Shown: positions 10,678 through 22,507 of the stretch, in pieces | Position numbering within the stretch: the first letter of the stretch is position 1 | How the letters are laid out: every line of letters starts with the position of its first letter | Source: Impatiens glandulifera | Lineage: Eukaryota > Streptophyta > Magnoliopsida > Ericales > Balsaminaceae | Assembly: GCF_907164915.1 (NCBI RefSeq) | Contig: NC_061866.1 | Coordinates: 26,119,905-26,183,904, forward strand | Length of the DNA stretch: 64,000 bases | Direction of reading: 5' to 3' | The notes under the pieces: generated by a model | The model's database searches: none | The model's input: only the letters and a program-made list of their open reading frames with translations | What the model was told of the DNA's origin: nothing | Program-made: the position numbers and the translations under genes

Positions 10678-13600
10678 ATGTGGGTACCAAAAAAGTGTAA
10701 ATAATTTTCTGTTGCAGGTTAGGAGGAAAAACCGGTTAAAGAATTCGGAATGGTACTTGGACAGTGGATGCTCAAGACATATGACCAGAAACGAAGAGCT
10801 ACTAACCGACATCAAGTATGAAACCGGAGCAATCATAACATTCGGGGACAACTCGAAAGGTAAAACCGTGGGCAAGGGTAAGATTGTCCATGGTAATCTA
10901 TCCATAAGTAACGTATTGCTGGTAGAAGAACTGCGTTTTAACTTGTTAAGTATAAGTCAAATGTGTGATGTGGGTTACAAAATTTAATTTCATAAAAACG
11001 CATGCTTAGTTAAGAATCAGGATAATGATATTCTTTTAACCGGTAACCGAATGGGAAATATTTACAAAGTTGATTGGAAAACTGATTTTGAAAAACCTGT
11101 GTGTATGATAGCCGGAAATGATCCAAACTGGCTTTGGCATAAACGGTTAAATCACTTGAATTTCAAAACAATTAACTTCATATGTTCCAAGGAACTAGTT
11201 CATGGTTTTCCAAATGTTAAGTTTTCAAAAGATAAAGTATGTGTTGCATGTCAAATGGGAAAACATGTAAAGTCATCTTTCAAAAGTAAAGGAAACTATC
11301 AATCTGAACAATGCTTAGAACTTTTGCATATGGATTTGTTTGGTCCGGTTAAAGTAACCAGTTTAAGAGGCATGCATTATACTATGGTAGTTATCGATGA
11401 TTATTCTAAATTTACTTGGGTAACTTTTCTAGCATCTAAAAACCAAGCAACTCCAAACCTGATCAAACTGATTTTGAGAATACAAAATGAAAAATCTATT
11501 CGAGTAAACAAAATCAGAAGTGATAGAGGAACTGAGTTTATAAACAGCAATTTAACAACTTTTCTTGATGATTCCGGTCTTAGACACGAGTTGTCTAGTG
11601 CCAGAACTCCTCAACAAAACGGCATGACTGAGAGAAGAAACCGAACTCTCAAGGAAGCCGCAAGGTCAATGATAGCTGATTCGGGTATTGCTCAAAAGTT
11701 TTGGGCTGAAGTTATCAACACCGCATACTACACACAAAACCGATCTTTAGTAACTAAACGTTTTTCCAAAACTCCTTTTGAAATTTACTATGATCAAATT
11801 CCAAGCGTACGGTATTTTCGAATTTTTGGTAGCAAATGTTTTGTTCACAATAACGGCAAGAACTACTTGACCGCTTTTGATGCTAAATCCGATGAGGGAA
11901 TGATGTTGGGATATTCAGCTGTGAGTAAAGCCTACAGAATATACAATACTAGGACTTTAACAGTTGAAGAAACCGCTCACGTTGTTTTCGATGAATCGGT
12001 TGAACGAAACACTGCATTACCCTTCGATCTTCACAACAGAATGGAAAATTTCAATATCTATTCTGATGATGAAGACGAGGTTCCGGTTTTTAGACGATTT
12101 GTCAAGGACCAAGCGGTTGATGCTGAACCTCAGCCTGATCAAGCTGCTTTACCGCAGAAAGTTGACTCTTCAGTTTCTACTGAAGAAATCGGTCGGTCTG
12201 ACTCTATTCAACCTACCGATCAGTCTAACCTTGATCAGCCAACCGAAAGCTTGATAGACACGTCTCGGATAAACCTCAGAAGGAACAAAAATCATCCTCT
12301 TGAACTAGTAATAGGTAACATATCCTCACCCGTCCGAATTAGGCAACAGAATTTGGATCACTATCAAAACTCAGCTTTCATATCACAAATTGAGCCGAAA
12401 AAGGTGGATGAAGCATTGTCAGATCCCAATTGGATCTTAACAATGCAAGGGGAATTAAACGAGTTTGAGAGGAATAAAGTCTGGTACCTAGTTCCTAGAC
12501 CGAAAAACAAACCGGTTATAGGAACACGATGGGTATTCAGAAATAAACTCAATAAAGACGGTTTAGTTACGAGGAACAAAGCCCGGTTAGTGGCTCAAGG
12601 CTATAAACAGGAAGAAGGCGTTGATTTTGAAGAATCATTTGCCCCTGTAGCTAGACTTGAGGCCATTAGAATATTTTTAGCATATGCAGCTTTTAAAAAT
12701 TTCAAAGTTTTTCAAATGGATGTTAAAAGTGCTTTTCTAAACGGTAAAGTAAACGAAGAGGTATATGTTAATCAACTTCCAGGTTTTAAAAACCCAGAAC
12801 ACGAAAATCATGTTTACCGGCTGAACAAAGCCCTTTACGGTTTGAAACAAGCTCCAAGAGCTTGGTATGATACATTGACACAGTTTCTATTTGATCACAA
12901 ATTCACAATAGGTTCGGTAGACAAAACAATTTTCAAATTTGAAAGAAAGGAACAAATATTACTTGTTCAGATTTACGTCGATGATATTATATTCGGATCA
13001 ACCGATCCTAAATTATGTGATAAGTTTTCAAAAATGATGACTGACAAATTTCAAATGAGTATGATGGGAGAATTGAGTTTCTTTCTAAGACTTCAGGTTA
13101 AGAAGATTGAAGCGGAACCTTCATAAGCCAACCGAAGTATACAGCCGAACTGTTGAAGAAATTCAGAATGGATACATGCGCTGAAGCGGCTACGCCAATG
13201 AGTCCTTCCGTAAAACTGGACAAAGATGAGGATGGTCAAGCCGTTGACATTACAGCATATCGAGGAATGATCGGATCATTGTTATATCTAACAGTCAGTC
13301 GACCTGACATTCTGTTTGCGGTTGGGGTATGCGGAAGATTCCAAGCCAATCCAAAACAATCACATTATACTGCGGCCAAAAGAATCTTAAAATATCTTAA
13401 GGGAACTCAAGAAGTGGGACTTTGGTATCCAAAAGACTCGAGTTTCAATCTTATAAGCTATTCAGACGCCGATTACGCAGGGTGTAAGATCGATAGAAAG
13501 AGCACAAGTGGAACCTGTCAGTTCTTAGGTGACCGGTTAGTCACTTGGAGCAGCAAGAAACAAACATCTGTTGCAACATCAACCGCAGAGGCAGAGTACA

Positions 13601-13929
13601 TAGCAGCCGAAAGCTGCTGTGCACAACTTCTCTGGATCCAACAACAACTAAGGGACTTCGGTATAGAAGCCAAGGAATCTCCAATTTTCTGTGACAACAC
13701 CAGCGCTATAGCGATTACATACAATCCGGTGTTTCACTCAAGAACAAAGCATATCGATATAAGACATCATTTCATCCGGGAGTACGTTCAGGAGAAACAC
13801 ATCCGTCTGGAATACGTCTCGACCGAGCAACAAGTAGCGGATATCTTCAAAAAACCGCTACAGGAAGCTAAGTTTTCTCACTTTCGAAATATTTTGGGAC
13901 TTACTAATGTTAATCAACTCATATCATGA
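10664..13929 (+). pseudogene. pol: Element B pol: protease, integrase, reverse transcriptase, RNase H
   Basis: Opens in the +1 frame relative to gag, with an ATG at 10664. Protease WYLDSGCSRHMTR lies near 10750. A TAA at 10985 replaces a glutamate codon. In the 691-codon stretch from 11051: HHCC (H30, H35, C64, C67), integrase D95, D158 and E194 with exact DD35E spacing, then reverse transcriptase with YVDD at 12974-12985. A 1-bp deletion near 13113 moves the remainder (RNase H, DADYAGC, STAEAEY, CDNTSAI, HIDIRHH) to the frame read at 13153-13929. The catalytic residues look intact, so two lesions separate this from an open pol. Confidence 0.94.
10675..10718 (+). promoter_or_regulatory. gag-pol border motif, element B
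   Basis: Gag TGA, then TGTGGGTACCAA, GTGTAAATAAT and a T-rich run to GTTGCAG|G at 10717. Same layout as 4001-4045. Confidence 0.5.
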
Positions 13930-14558
13930 TTATGTATGCATATTTATTACTTAAGTAACAATGAGAAACCTGGATATGTGTTCAGGGAGAAGCTCTCGCT
14001 TCTCAAATCATATTCAAATAGGCCATTGATAATTCAAGAATGCTAACCGGGAGGAAGTCTCCGGTTATGCCCGATTACTTCATAACTTCAAATCACATGT
14101 ATACTTACTATACAGTTGAAATAACCAGGTTGAAGTGGATATATTCAATCCAAAGATGAACAAAGGTTGACGTAACTCAACATTTCTTCACAATCGGAAC
14201 AAAATATCCAACTAAAACCGGTCATGGAAAACCGCTTAGTACAAATGCATTCTGGTCTGATAAAATGAACTTCTCCGGTTAACTTGGGATGACTAACTGA
14301 GTTTTCATGCATATTTTGAAAAATGAAGCCTGTAATAAATAAAAATAGTCCACCACAATCGAGATGGCGACATGTGTCCATCATCAAGAGAGGGAGACTC
14401 ACATCTTGTCAACAGATTTTTGTCATCATGAATATCTTGGTAATAATTAGTTTCTGCCTTGGAAATAAACATTATTTACTTCAACAAATTAAAGCCAATT
14501 AAATAACTGATGACATCATCAAGCATGCTTAACCTACTAATCTAGCCGAACCCCTGGA
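13930..14558 (+). other. Pol to accessory gene 1 spacer
   Basis: No ORF. Mostly AT-rich with some ACCGG words, and with GGAGAAGCTCTCGCTTCTC (inverted repeat) near 13985. It probably carries the upstream region of the promoter at 14559. Confidence 0.6.
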
Positions 14559-14566
14559 TATATAAA
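14559..14566 (+). promoter_or_regulatory. TATA box of accessory gene 1
   Basis: TATATAAA, followed by a C/A/T-rich leader and TCTCTCTCAAGAACATG, a layout like a normal plant gene start. Comparable boxes precede the accessory ORFs at 15710, 16967, 22964 and 50201. Confidence 0.55.
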
Positions 14567-14619
14567 CCACCCTTAAACTTTCACAAATCCTCACAAAATT
14601 ATTATTCACAAAAACAGTC

Positions 14620-15383
14620 TTGAGCTTAAAACTCTCTCTCAAGAACATGAACTCCAACTCTCTAGCAAAGAAGATTCTATTGGCGGATTTTAACTCAATC
14701 TACCAATATGAAGACCATGAGGTTAGAGAAATGTTCTTAGCCGTTGAAAGAAGCGGGCTAAGAGGCTTCCTCAAAAACAGATTTATTCTCGACTACCTAG
14801 TAGTCGAAGAATTCTTCCAGACCGCAAAAGAAGTGCATCGAGACATAATCGTTGCACAAGTTTACGGTCAGAAATTTTTATTCAGCGAGACGGATTTCGC
14901 TGAATACTGCGGTTTACCCACTGAAGGGTAACCGACTTAACCTACTCTCCGGTGACCATGGAAGAAATGTGTCGTCGGTTCTCCAACTCTGACATCCCGG
15001 TTAGACCCTGGGGTGCTAAAAGCCAACTCTCCCACAAGTACCAGCTTCTTTGTGAGATTCTGGGAAAGTCCATCTTGGGTAGAGAGAAAAGCTATTATTA
15101 CACCCAAAGGCTTTTCGAGATGATGATCGCTGTAACGGTTGGGACACCGGTCAATTGGTCCTGGATCATCTTCAGCAACCTGAAGAAGATGCTCCTTTCA
15201 AACAAAACCGGCTACGCTCCTCAGCTGAGCGGTTTTTGTGCAAGTTTGGACATCCACTCCGGACCTTTCGTAACCCTCCATCCAAAACATGTGCTCACTA
15301 AAGAGAGAGTACAAGAGCTGGTCGACCGGTGGGAAGTAGTCAAGGCTAAAAGAAATCAAGCGGCCGAATCATCTAACGTTTAG
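14620..15383 (+). pseudogene. Element B accessory gene 1 (one frameshift)
   Basis: First of three paralogous ORFs between pol and the 3' LTR. The start could be the ATG at 14620 or at 14647; the second fits the leader better and puts the conserved domain close to the N-terminus. Conserved words: LLADF, SGLRGFL, VVEEFF, GLPTEG, VNWSWIIF, QLSGF. A 1-bp deletion at about 14928, just after LPTEG, breaks the frame; the rest is open at 14952-15383 and ends AAESSNV. Complete length would be about 250 residues: only the domain, without the long tail of accessory gene 3. No signal peptide or membrane segment, so not an envelope protein. I think the domain is the one databases call putative plant transposon protein, but I cannot confirm that here. 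Function unknown. Confidence 0.75.
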
Positions 15384-15709
15384 CCTGTCTTTCCTTTTGT
15401 CTCATTTCATTTCTTTTCCAAAATCGGTAATTTTGTTGTACTACCGGTTTGGTACCACAATTAATGAAGTTTATTTCCTTCCACTTTAATCTAAAATTTA
15501 ACAACCATAAATTTTCAAAACATTTAATGTGCCGTATCAAATCAAATCGAATCTTGGAAACAGAAATCTTCGTTTTCAAAAAGCATGCCTGATCTGATTC
15601 GACAAGACATGCCTTTATTCTCTTGAAAAACTCACAAAGCCATTAATGACCAGACATAAACGGTCAGATTTTTCAAATATCCTCATTAAATGCATCCAAC
15701 CGTTCAAGC
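15384..15709 (+). other. Spacer between accessory genes 1 and 2
   Basis: T-rich, no ORF; probably the 3' untranslated region of gene 1 and the upstream promoter of gene 2. A TTTTGTTGTACTACCGG stretch recurs after gene 2 (near 16610), which points to tandem duplication of gene plus flanks. Confidence 0.5.
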
Positions 15710-15717
15710 TATAAAAG
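15710..15717 (+). promoter_or_regulatory. TATA box of accessory gene 2
   Basis: TATAAAAG, about 108 bp before the ATG at 15818, with a strongly pyrimidine-rich leader (TTCTCTTCACCCTTCTCTC). Confidence 0.6.
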
Positions 15718-15817
15718 GGTACTCAATCTTCCATCCTCAAAACACGTTCTCTTCACCCTTCTCTCTCAAGCTTAAAAGATAAGAAAATTTCTTCAACCTT
15801 TCTCACTCTTCCTCACA

Positions 15818-16578
15818 ATGTCCGCTGAACTTAGGAACACTCTCATCGTCGACTTCGAAGACGTAAAAGATAGTAGATATCATGACTGCATCTTCCAACC
15901 GATCATAGAATCGGGGCTTCAGGGATTCCTGAAAGGCTCAGACACTATCCTCGTAGAGGAGGTATGCGAGTTTTTCAATAATGGCCACATTCTAGACGAT
16001 GGTAGCATCCGCACCATCATTGACGGTCAATTTCTTCGGATCACCGAATATCAATTTGCAAACTTCTTTCACCTTCAACTGAAGGCTTTTCTGACTTCCC
16101 AATGCCATTCCTTCCGGCTAAGGAAGACTTCTTCCAGATCTTCTCTTCCTCCATCGTACCGGTCAAGGACTTTGGGAAGAAAGAGAAACTTGCTCCTCAC
16201 TACCAAGTCTTGCACGACTTGGTTCAACGGTCTATCATGGGTCGAATGACTAACCAGAACTACAACCGGGAGGCTTTCGACATCATGATAGCCATCATCC
16301 GCAACTCTTCAATCAATTGGGCAACCTACCTCTTCAACAACTTGAAGCTGCTCATAACCGCTTCAAGGGGAAGGACGGGTTTCCCTACTCAAATCACCCG
16401 GTTTCTGATGGCTCAGCGCCGCAACCTTGGACCCGGTGTTCCTGTCGGACCGGCCAACACCATCACCATATCCATGCTGGACAGATGGATATCGAGGATT
16501 GAGGAACGGACACCCGACAACACCGTGAACAAGTGGTTCGACAGAATGGTGGAAGGGGATTGGTTTAAAGAAAACTAA
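15818..16578 (+). pseudogene. Element B accessory gene 2 (one frameshift)
   Basis: Second paralogue. Start ATG 15818 follows the leader of the 15710 promoter. Domain words: TLIVDF, SGLQGFL, VCEFF, then a 1-bp deletion near 16075 inside the LPTEG site (a CCA codon reduced to CA). The remainder is open in the next frame to 16578: FGKKEKLAPHY, SINWATYLFNNL, FPTQITRFL, ending WFKEN. About 253 residues if whole. Identity to gene 1 is limited to the motifs, so the duplication is old or the genes diverge fast. No transmembrane segment. Function unknown. Confidence 0.75.
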
Positions 16579-16966
16579 GTTATTTGTCTTTCTTTCCGGT
16601 TATTGGTCATTTTGTTGTACGACCAAAACCGCTTGATGTTAACTTTCTATCATTTATAAAATCTTTAATTTTAAAGTCTCCGGTTTTCTATTCATATCTT
16701 TCTTTCCGGCCTTTAAAATCTAATAAACATAAAACCTCATGTTAAACGAAACTTCCAGTTAACAATACTTCAAGTAAAACCGGAATCTCAAGAAAAACGA
16801 AAAGTTTGAAAAATTTACCGCCCATGGTTTTACCTCCCAAAATTTACCGCTCACTGGTTTTCCGCATTTACCGCCGAAAGTTACTGCAGTAACTTTTCGA
16901 GGGAAAGTTGGCGCCCAAAACACTATAAAGTGACGGTTCGTCTTCCAACCGTTCGGAACCGTCTTC
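16579..16966 (+). other. Spacer between accessory genes 2 and 3
   Basis: No ORF. T-rich with TTTACCGC words repeated four times at 16815-16875, then GACGGTTCGTC and the related GAACCGTCTTC just before the TATA box, which could be factor-binding sites. Confidence 0.5.
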
Positions 16967-16974
16967 TATATAAG
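16967..16974 (+). promoter_or_regulatory. TATA box of accessory gene 3
   Basis: TATATAAG 89 bp before the ATG at 17056. Confidence 0.6.
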
Positions 16975-17055
16975 TTCAAATCAGCCCATTCGTCACAAAC
17001 GCTTTCTCACTCTAAAATTTTCAGATCTTCAAAGGCATTCTAACTTCCGATCATC

Positions 17056-20049
17056 ATGGTTCTTCTTCTTTTCCTCTCAAAATCTTCCATGGCTCTAGGC
17101 AAAACACCCTTCCAATGGATGTTGCAGGTTGATTTCGCAGACATTGATGAACACGCTGGAGATAAAAACAAAGTTGTTCTTCAATCTCTAAGAGATTCGG
17201 GGTTGGAGGAGTTCTTATCTGGTCCATTCATCGTATATCCGACGGCGGTAATGGAGTTTCTGGCGACGGCGACACTAACAAAGAGGAAGGTCTCCGCCAC
17301 CGTCAACGGCAAGGAAATTCTGATCACCGAGGAGCTATTTTATGAAGCCCTCGGTTTGCCCAACACCAGTTTGGATCTCAAAATCGACCTAACCGATGCA
17401 GAGTCCAATGTTGTCCGGTTGGTGATATCGGCTAAAGATCAGGAGCTGGTGATTCACTCAAGCCAGAAGAACAAGCTGAAACCGGAGTTCAAATGGCTGT
17501 TGAACATCATCGCTCGATCTATTCAGGGAAGAGGAGGTAACTTCGATAACCTGACGAAACTTAAGCTCAAAATGATGATGGCCATTGTCCGCGGTGACAA
17601 GGTAGACTGGGGAGCTGTCATCTTCGAAGAATTCTGTGAGATGGTGAGTCAGAAGGATGGCCGGGTTCAGGCCTTCGCAATGCAGATTGTCAAGATTCTC
17701 AAGTTTCTCAAATTAGATCCTGGTGAAGGTGAACCGCTCCCACCCAACAATATTCTCAACTCCGAGTCGATGATTGAGAAGCCCGACAAAGCGGTCAAGC
17801 CGAAGACCTCCAGAACGAAGTCTTCTAAGGAGACCAGCTCTTCCGCTCCGGCTGAAGAATGTTCAAAACAAAAGAAACCGAAGAGAAAGGCGGTTGAAGC
17901 CGAAACCGCACAAGAAACTAAAGGAAGGAAGAAGTCTTCCGCAAAGAAGAGCTCCAGCAAGCCGGCGGACTCCGAGAAAACCCTTTCCTCGGATAATCCA
18001 CCAGAGAGAACCGGAGACGTTTTCCAACCCATCTCCATCAACACCGTTCATCCTACTCCTGTTCACTCTCACTCACCAAGGCAAACCGAATCCTCGGGGA
18101 GCCACAAAACCGAGTCAGCATCAAAGGAGGAAGCAGAGGTAAGTATCAACTCTGAAAACTCCAAATCCCCAAGCAAAAGGATCGAAGAGGTAATAGCCGA
18201 CGTAGGCTTAAATACCTCTGAAGCTATTGAGGACATAGTCCAAAGCATTGCAAGGGAAACCGAAGACGATGTGTCAAGTCGTCGTAAGTCAAATGATCAG
18301 GTTGAGGTACCCGATCAAAGTGAAGTTCAACCGGTCGAAGAAACGGCCAAAACCGCAAACATTATTCCTCCGGCTCAGGAGAGTAACTCTGAAGAACAGG
18401 AACCATCCGGTTCCGCAGGGAACAAGTTAGTTCCAATCGACACAACAAACCAATCGGTCCAAGATGGGCCAACCGATTCAGCATTCATACCTGAAGCGTC
18501 AGTTCAGGTTAACAAAGGAAAAGAGGTTCTTGTTGAAGAGTCGACGGTGACGGGAAAAGGTACTCTACAAATCGGCCCCCAACCAGAAATCTTAATTGGA
18601 ACCAAGGTCACCTTCGCAACAGAACAGGAGGATGAAATGTTCGAGGGGCTCATCAGGGACATGAACAAAAGTGCCAGTGATGTGATATCACCATACCTCC
18701 TATGGGTACAGCTTCGTTGCGAAACAAAGCTGTCGGATATGGCTCCAGGGATGAGCGGCAACAAACATTGGGATAGACTTATAAAATTAGAAGAAATGGC
18801 TCTTAAACTGGCTCATACCAACCATATTCAACCCGCCTTCAGCAAAACCGCGGTAATTCGTGAATACGCTCGGTTACAAGAAGTTCAGGACGCATTAAAG
18901 GAAGTGGAAGGAGCAACACTAACTCCAATTGAGGCAAGACTGACTGAACGGTTTCATCCGGTGCGGGAAAAGCTCCTACAAAGCCTTGACCATCTTGATG
19001 CACAATGGAGAAACGGCTGCCGACACCAACTTAGCAATGCCGACCTATATCAAAGTAAGCCCTTCTTTGTTGCTGGGGAGACATCTAGAGCAGCGGAAAA
19101 CCGGGAAAGAGATCCGCCTCAAAATGTTAAGGCTCTGGAAGTTGATCAGATAAAACAGGCGGTAATTAATACTCTTGAAACGTGTCTTGGAAACTACAAC
19201 ATTGCAACCGATGAGAGGATTGCAATAGCTGAAGCGAATTTGTCAAAAACTATACGGGGATCTGTTCAAACCGAAATACCCAACACCGTTTAAACATCTA
19301 TCAAATCCATGATAGATGAAGCTGTGCAAACCTCCGTCAAATCCTTGATCGCAGAATCCATCCAAACCTCAACCGCTCCTCTGGTAGATATGCTGCAGGT
19401 CATAGCTCTTCAAATTGGAGAGTTGTCCAAACTCCAAGTAAGCAAGACTCAAGAGCAGATCGAGTCTGACGCCGAAACCGCTAAGAGGCTGCAAGATGAA
19501 GAAAGGGAAAGGGAACGGTTGCAGAAGGAAATTGAGGAGAAAGATCACGAGTTTGCCCAGAAATGCAACGAGGAAGAACAGACAGCTATCCAGGAACCCA
19601 CACCGGCTCAACCGTCTCACGCTATGAAAACACGAAACAAGAACAAGAGGAAGGCGGTTAAGGAGGTAATGAAGAAAGCAGAACAAAGAAGCCAAAGAGT
19701 AACAGTACCGGTCGGGCCGAACATGCAACCCGTTGATGATGAAGAAGAAGAGGAAGAAGAAGAGGATATCGAAGAACTTAACCGGCGCAAGAAGAGGACA
19801 TTTGAAAGGTCAACCGCAACTCCAAGCTCCAGACCAATTGTTGCTCAACCGACTCGTCAACCAAAGCCAGTCTGTACCGGTTTTGGTTTCGGCAAAAAGA
19901 CTCCCGGCATCTCAAGTGTGTGGGCCGGATTTCAGATTGACGCTGAAAGACGCGACAGGGAGTGGAAAGCAAGGGAAGAATAAGAAAGAAGGCGGCTTGA
20001 AAAAGAATTGGAAAAAGCACTTCAAAAGGGGGGACCATACAAACCTTAG
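17056..20049 (+). pseudogene. Element B accessory gene 3 (long form, two in-frame stops)
   Basis: Read from ATG 17056 (ATG 17089 is an alternative that fits the paralogues). Residues 23-230 are the accessory domain: LQVDF, SGLEEFL, EFL at 67-69, GLPNTS where others have LPTEG, VDWGAVIF and a KILKFLKL segment. After it comes a long Ser/Glu/Lys-rich disordered region (about 240-520), a helical region, coiled-coil text around 19480-19560 (ERERERLQKEIEEK) and a Glu run near 19735. A TAA at 19291 and another at 19981 interrupt the same frame, which otherwise continues to 20049. The total of about 997 codons is close to the 993 of the C1 accessory ORF. Not envelope-like. Function unknown; the acidic, coiled-coil tail suggests a protein-binding role (inference). 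Confidence 0.8.
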
Positions 20050-20193
20050 TTTCTTTCTATTTCCTTAAAAACAATTCATGTTTAATTTTTCAGAACTTAG
20101 TCGTTTTATCATACTTTTGAATTTAGTAGTCTCTACATACCTTTTGAAAAACTCAAACACATGTTTTTGAAAATGTTTCTTCAAACAGAAGAT

Positions 20194-20378
20194 AATCAAA
20201 AAGGAGAAATCGCTAAACAAAAGTTTCAAACCGGCCATACATTACAAGTTTTGAATATTTATTCTAAATAATCAAAAAGGGAGAAATTGATAAAGAAAAA
20301 TTAAGAAAGTTAATTTTCAAACCGGCCATACATTACAAGTTTTTAATATTTATTCTAAATAATCAAAAAGGGAGAAAT
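20194..20378 (+). repeat. Triplicated polypurine tract, element B
   Basis: AATCAAAAAGG(G)AGAAAT occurs at 20194-20210, 20270-20287 and 20361-20378. The last directly abuts the LTR and is the plus-strand primer. The repeats share the flank CCGGCCATACATTACAAG. The second copy is followed by about 28 bases nearly identical to the start of the LTR itself. Multiple tracts are a known Sirevirus trait. Confidence 0.85.
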
Positions 20379-21609
20379 TGATAAGAAAAATTAAGAAAGT
20401 TAATTTTTGGAACCGGCTAGAAAAACTAAAAAGTTGTTAAACTTCATGTGCAGGTGCAGATCAAATTGTATGAACCGGCTGAGCCTCATAAACCGGTTGC
20501 TGAAATCACTTCAAAGAAACCAGTCCCAAGTGATCAAGTCAAAGATCAGAGGAACCAGTTTTTACCCTCTCAAGTGACCGGCCAGCAAAGACAAAAGTTC
20601 ACATACCAGCCGGATCATATTACACAAGAAACAAAACCAGAAACTTCAACTTACAAGAGTGACGTAACATGACGAAATAAACGTGTCTCGAAGAGATAAA
20701 AGAAGATAAGATCCGATCGACGCATGCGAGGAAAGTAATGATGCTTTACTGATCCAATGTTGACAACCGGAGGTGCATGCCCGACACGTGTTCGAATCTG
20801 AAAACCGGTTACGTCATCATACACTCAGAGTTGTCTGCATGATTGCCAAGTGTTGAGGAAGGTGAAACGTGCAAGTAATCTCTCTACACCAGACGTGATA
20901 ATGATCAACCAATTCAGAGGAGAGAGAAGAAAATGACCGTTGGATCTCATCTACTATAAAAGGAAGATGAAGCGTCCTCATTTAATGCGAATCATCAAGC
21001 AAGAAAATCATTCAATACAAGAGAAGCGATAAGTTATAAAAGATTCTAGAGAGATAAACTTTTACGATCCAAAAACCGGTGTGTCATAAACCGGAAGCTT
21101 TCTGTGTCTTGTTGTGTTGAGTTATTGTATTACATCAAAGAGTGAGTTGGTGTAACCGGCGAGTAGCGAGTTGGGCTCGACCGGCATTGTTGTTGTAACT
21201 ATAAAAGTTAGTGGAGATCCTTCTCATAACCTGAGAAGAAGGGGTGACGTAGGAAGGTTTGCTCCGAACATCCATAAAAAATCTTGTCTCGTGTATCTTC
21301 TTTCGTTTCATTACTTACTCACCTAACCTAACCAAAACAAAATTATTCCTTATATCAAAAACCGGTCCACTCATATTTCCAAAACCGACTCCTCCTAAAA
21401 CATCATCTAAATCGCATACGTTGCTTCAGGCTGAAACAGACATTTCCGCCCTTGAACCCGGTTCAAGAGTCTGTGACAGTTTGTGTAGTGCTGAGAACAG
21501 TTATAGTCTCTAATCGGACTATCACCAAAGTGTGTTGTGCGTTGTAAGAGGCCACCCTTCCTAAAACCGGAAACACCCCGGTCCTCCAAGGGCGTCCCCG
21601 ATCCTAACA
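20379..21609 (+). repeat. Element B 3' LTR
   Basis: 1231 bp, exactly as long as the 5' LTR, with about 36 substitutions and no net indel. Followed by the target duplication CTTGA and the resumed element A reverse transcriptase. Confidence 0.95.
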
Positions 21610-21614
21610 CTTGA

Positions 21615-22507
21615 TAATTAACAAATTTGAAATGAGTATGATGGGAGAGTTAACCTTATTCCTAGGCCTTCAAGTTAAGCAACTCGAAGGAGGAACTTTC
21701 ATAAGTCAACCCAAATATACAAAGGAACTTCTAAAGAAATTTGGGATGGATACATACTCCTCAGCCGCTACCCCAATGAGCTCATTAGTCAAATTGGACA
21801 AGGATGATGACGGTCAGGCAGTAGACCTGACAGCTTACTAAGGAATCATCGGTTCTCTTCTATACCTGACAGCAAGTAGACCGGATATACTGTTTGCAGT
21901 TGGAGTTTGTGGAAGATTCCAGGCTAATCCAAAACAGTCTCACTACACAGCCGCAAAACGAATCTTGAAATACCTAAAGGGAACCCCTGAAGTCGGTCTA
22001 TGGTATCCAAAGGACTCATCCTTTAACCTCACAAGTTACTCAGATGCAGACTATGCAGGTTGCAAAGTTGTCAGAAAAAGCACCAGCGGAACATGCCAAT
22101 TCTTAGACGATCTACTTGTTTCATGGCACAGCAAGAAACAAACATCAGTTGCCACATCAACCGCAGAAGCTGAATATCTGGCAGTCGGAAGTTGCTGTTC
22201 ACAACTCCTATGGATCCAACAACAACTGAAGGATTTCGGTATCATCGCCGAAGAGTCTCCGATATTCTGTGATAACACAAGTGCCATAGCTATCACATAT
22301 AATCCGGTCTTACACTCTAGAACCAAGCACATCGACATAAGGCATCACTTCATCCGGGAACATGTCATGTTGAAGCATATCCGGCTAGAATACGTATCAA
22401 CAGAACAACAAGTAGCCGATATCTTCACAAAGCCCCTGCAGGAAGCTAAATTTTCTTACTTCAAAAACATACTCGGTTTAACTGATATTTATCAGCTCAT
22501 CTCTTAG
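21615..22507 (+). pseudogene. pol: Element A pol, third part: reverse transcriptase end and RNase H
   Basis: Continues the codons interrupted at 7553 (FEMSMMGELTLFLGLQVKQ). A TAA at 21839 replaces an arginine codon that is intact in element B. RNase H follows with SDADYAGC, STAEAEY, CDNTSAI and HIDIRHHFIREH, and ends at the natural stop 22505 after YQLIS, as in element B. Confidence 0.92.

Larger units (their letters stand above)
7554..21609 (+). mobile_element. Element B: complete 14-kb Sirevirus-like copia element with three accessory genes
   Basis: Two 1231-bp LTRs (7554-8784 and 20379-21609), each TG..CA, flanked by perfect 5-bp duplications CTTGA (7549-7553 and 21610-21614). By eye I counted about 36 differences between the LTRs, near 3 percent, so insertion was fairly recent. 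Order: tRNA-Met primer site, gag, pol, three tandem accessory ORFs, three polypurine tracts, 3' LTR. The 14,056-bp length is large for copia; the extra is the roughly 6.4 kb between pol and the 3' LTR. Several stops and frameshifts in gag, pol and accessory ORFs mean this copy cannot move on its own. It lies in the reverse transcriptase gene of element A, same strand. Confidence 0.96.

Noticed and set aside
17667..18142. ORFs on the - strand and in another + frame inside accessory gene 3
   Set aside because: Shadows of the low-complexity Ser/Lys/Glu region.
14620..20049. Envelope-like gene in the env position
   Set aside because: No signal peptide, membrane helix or cleavage site in any accessory ORF; long parts are acidic and disordered.
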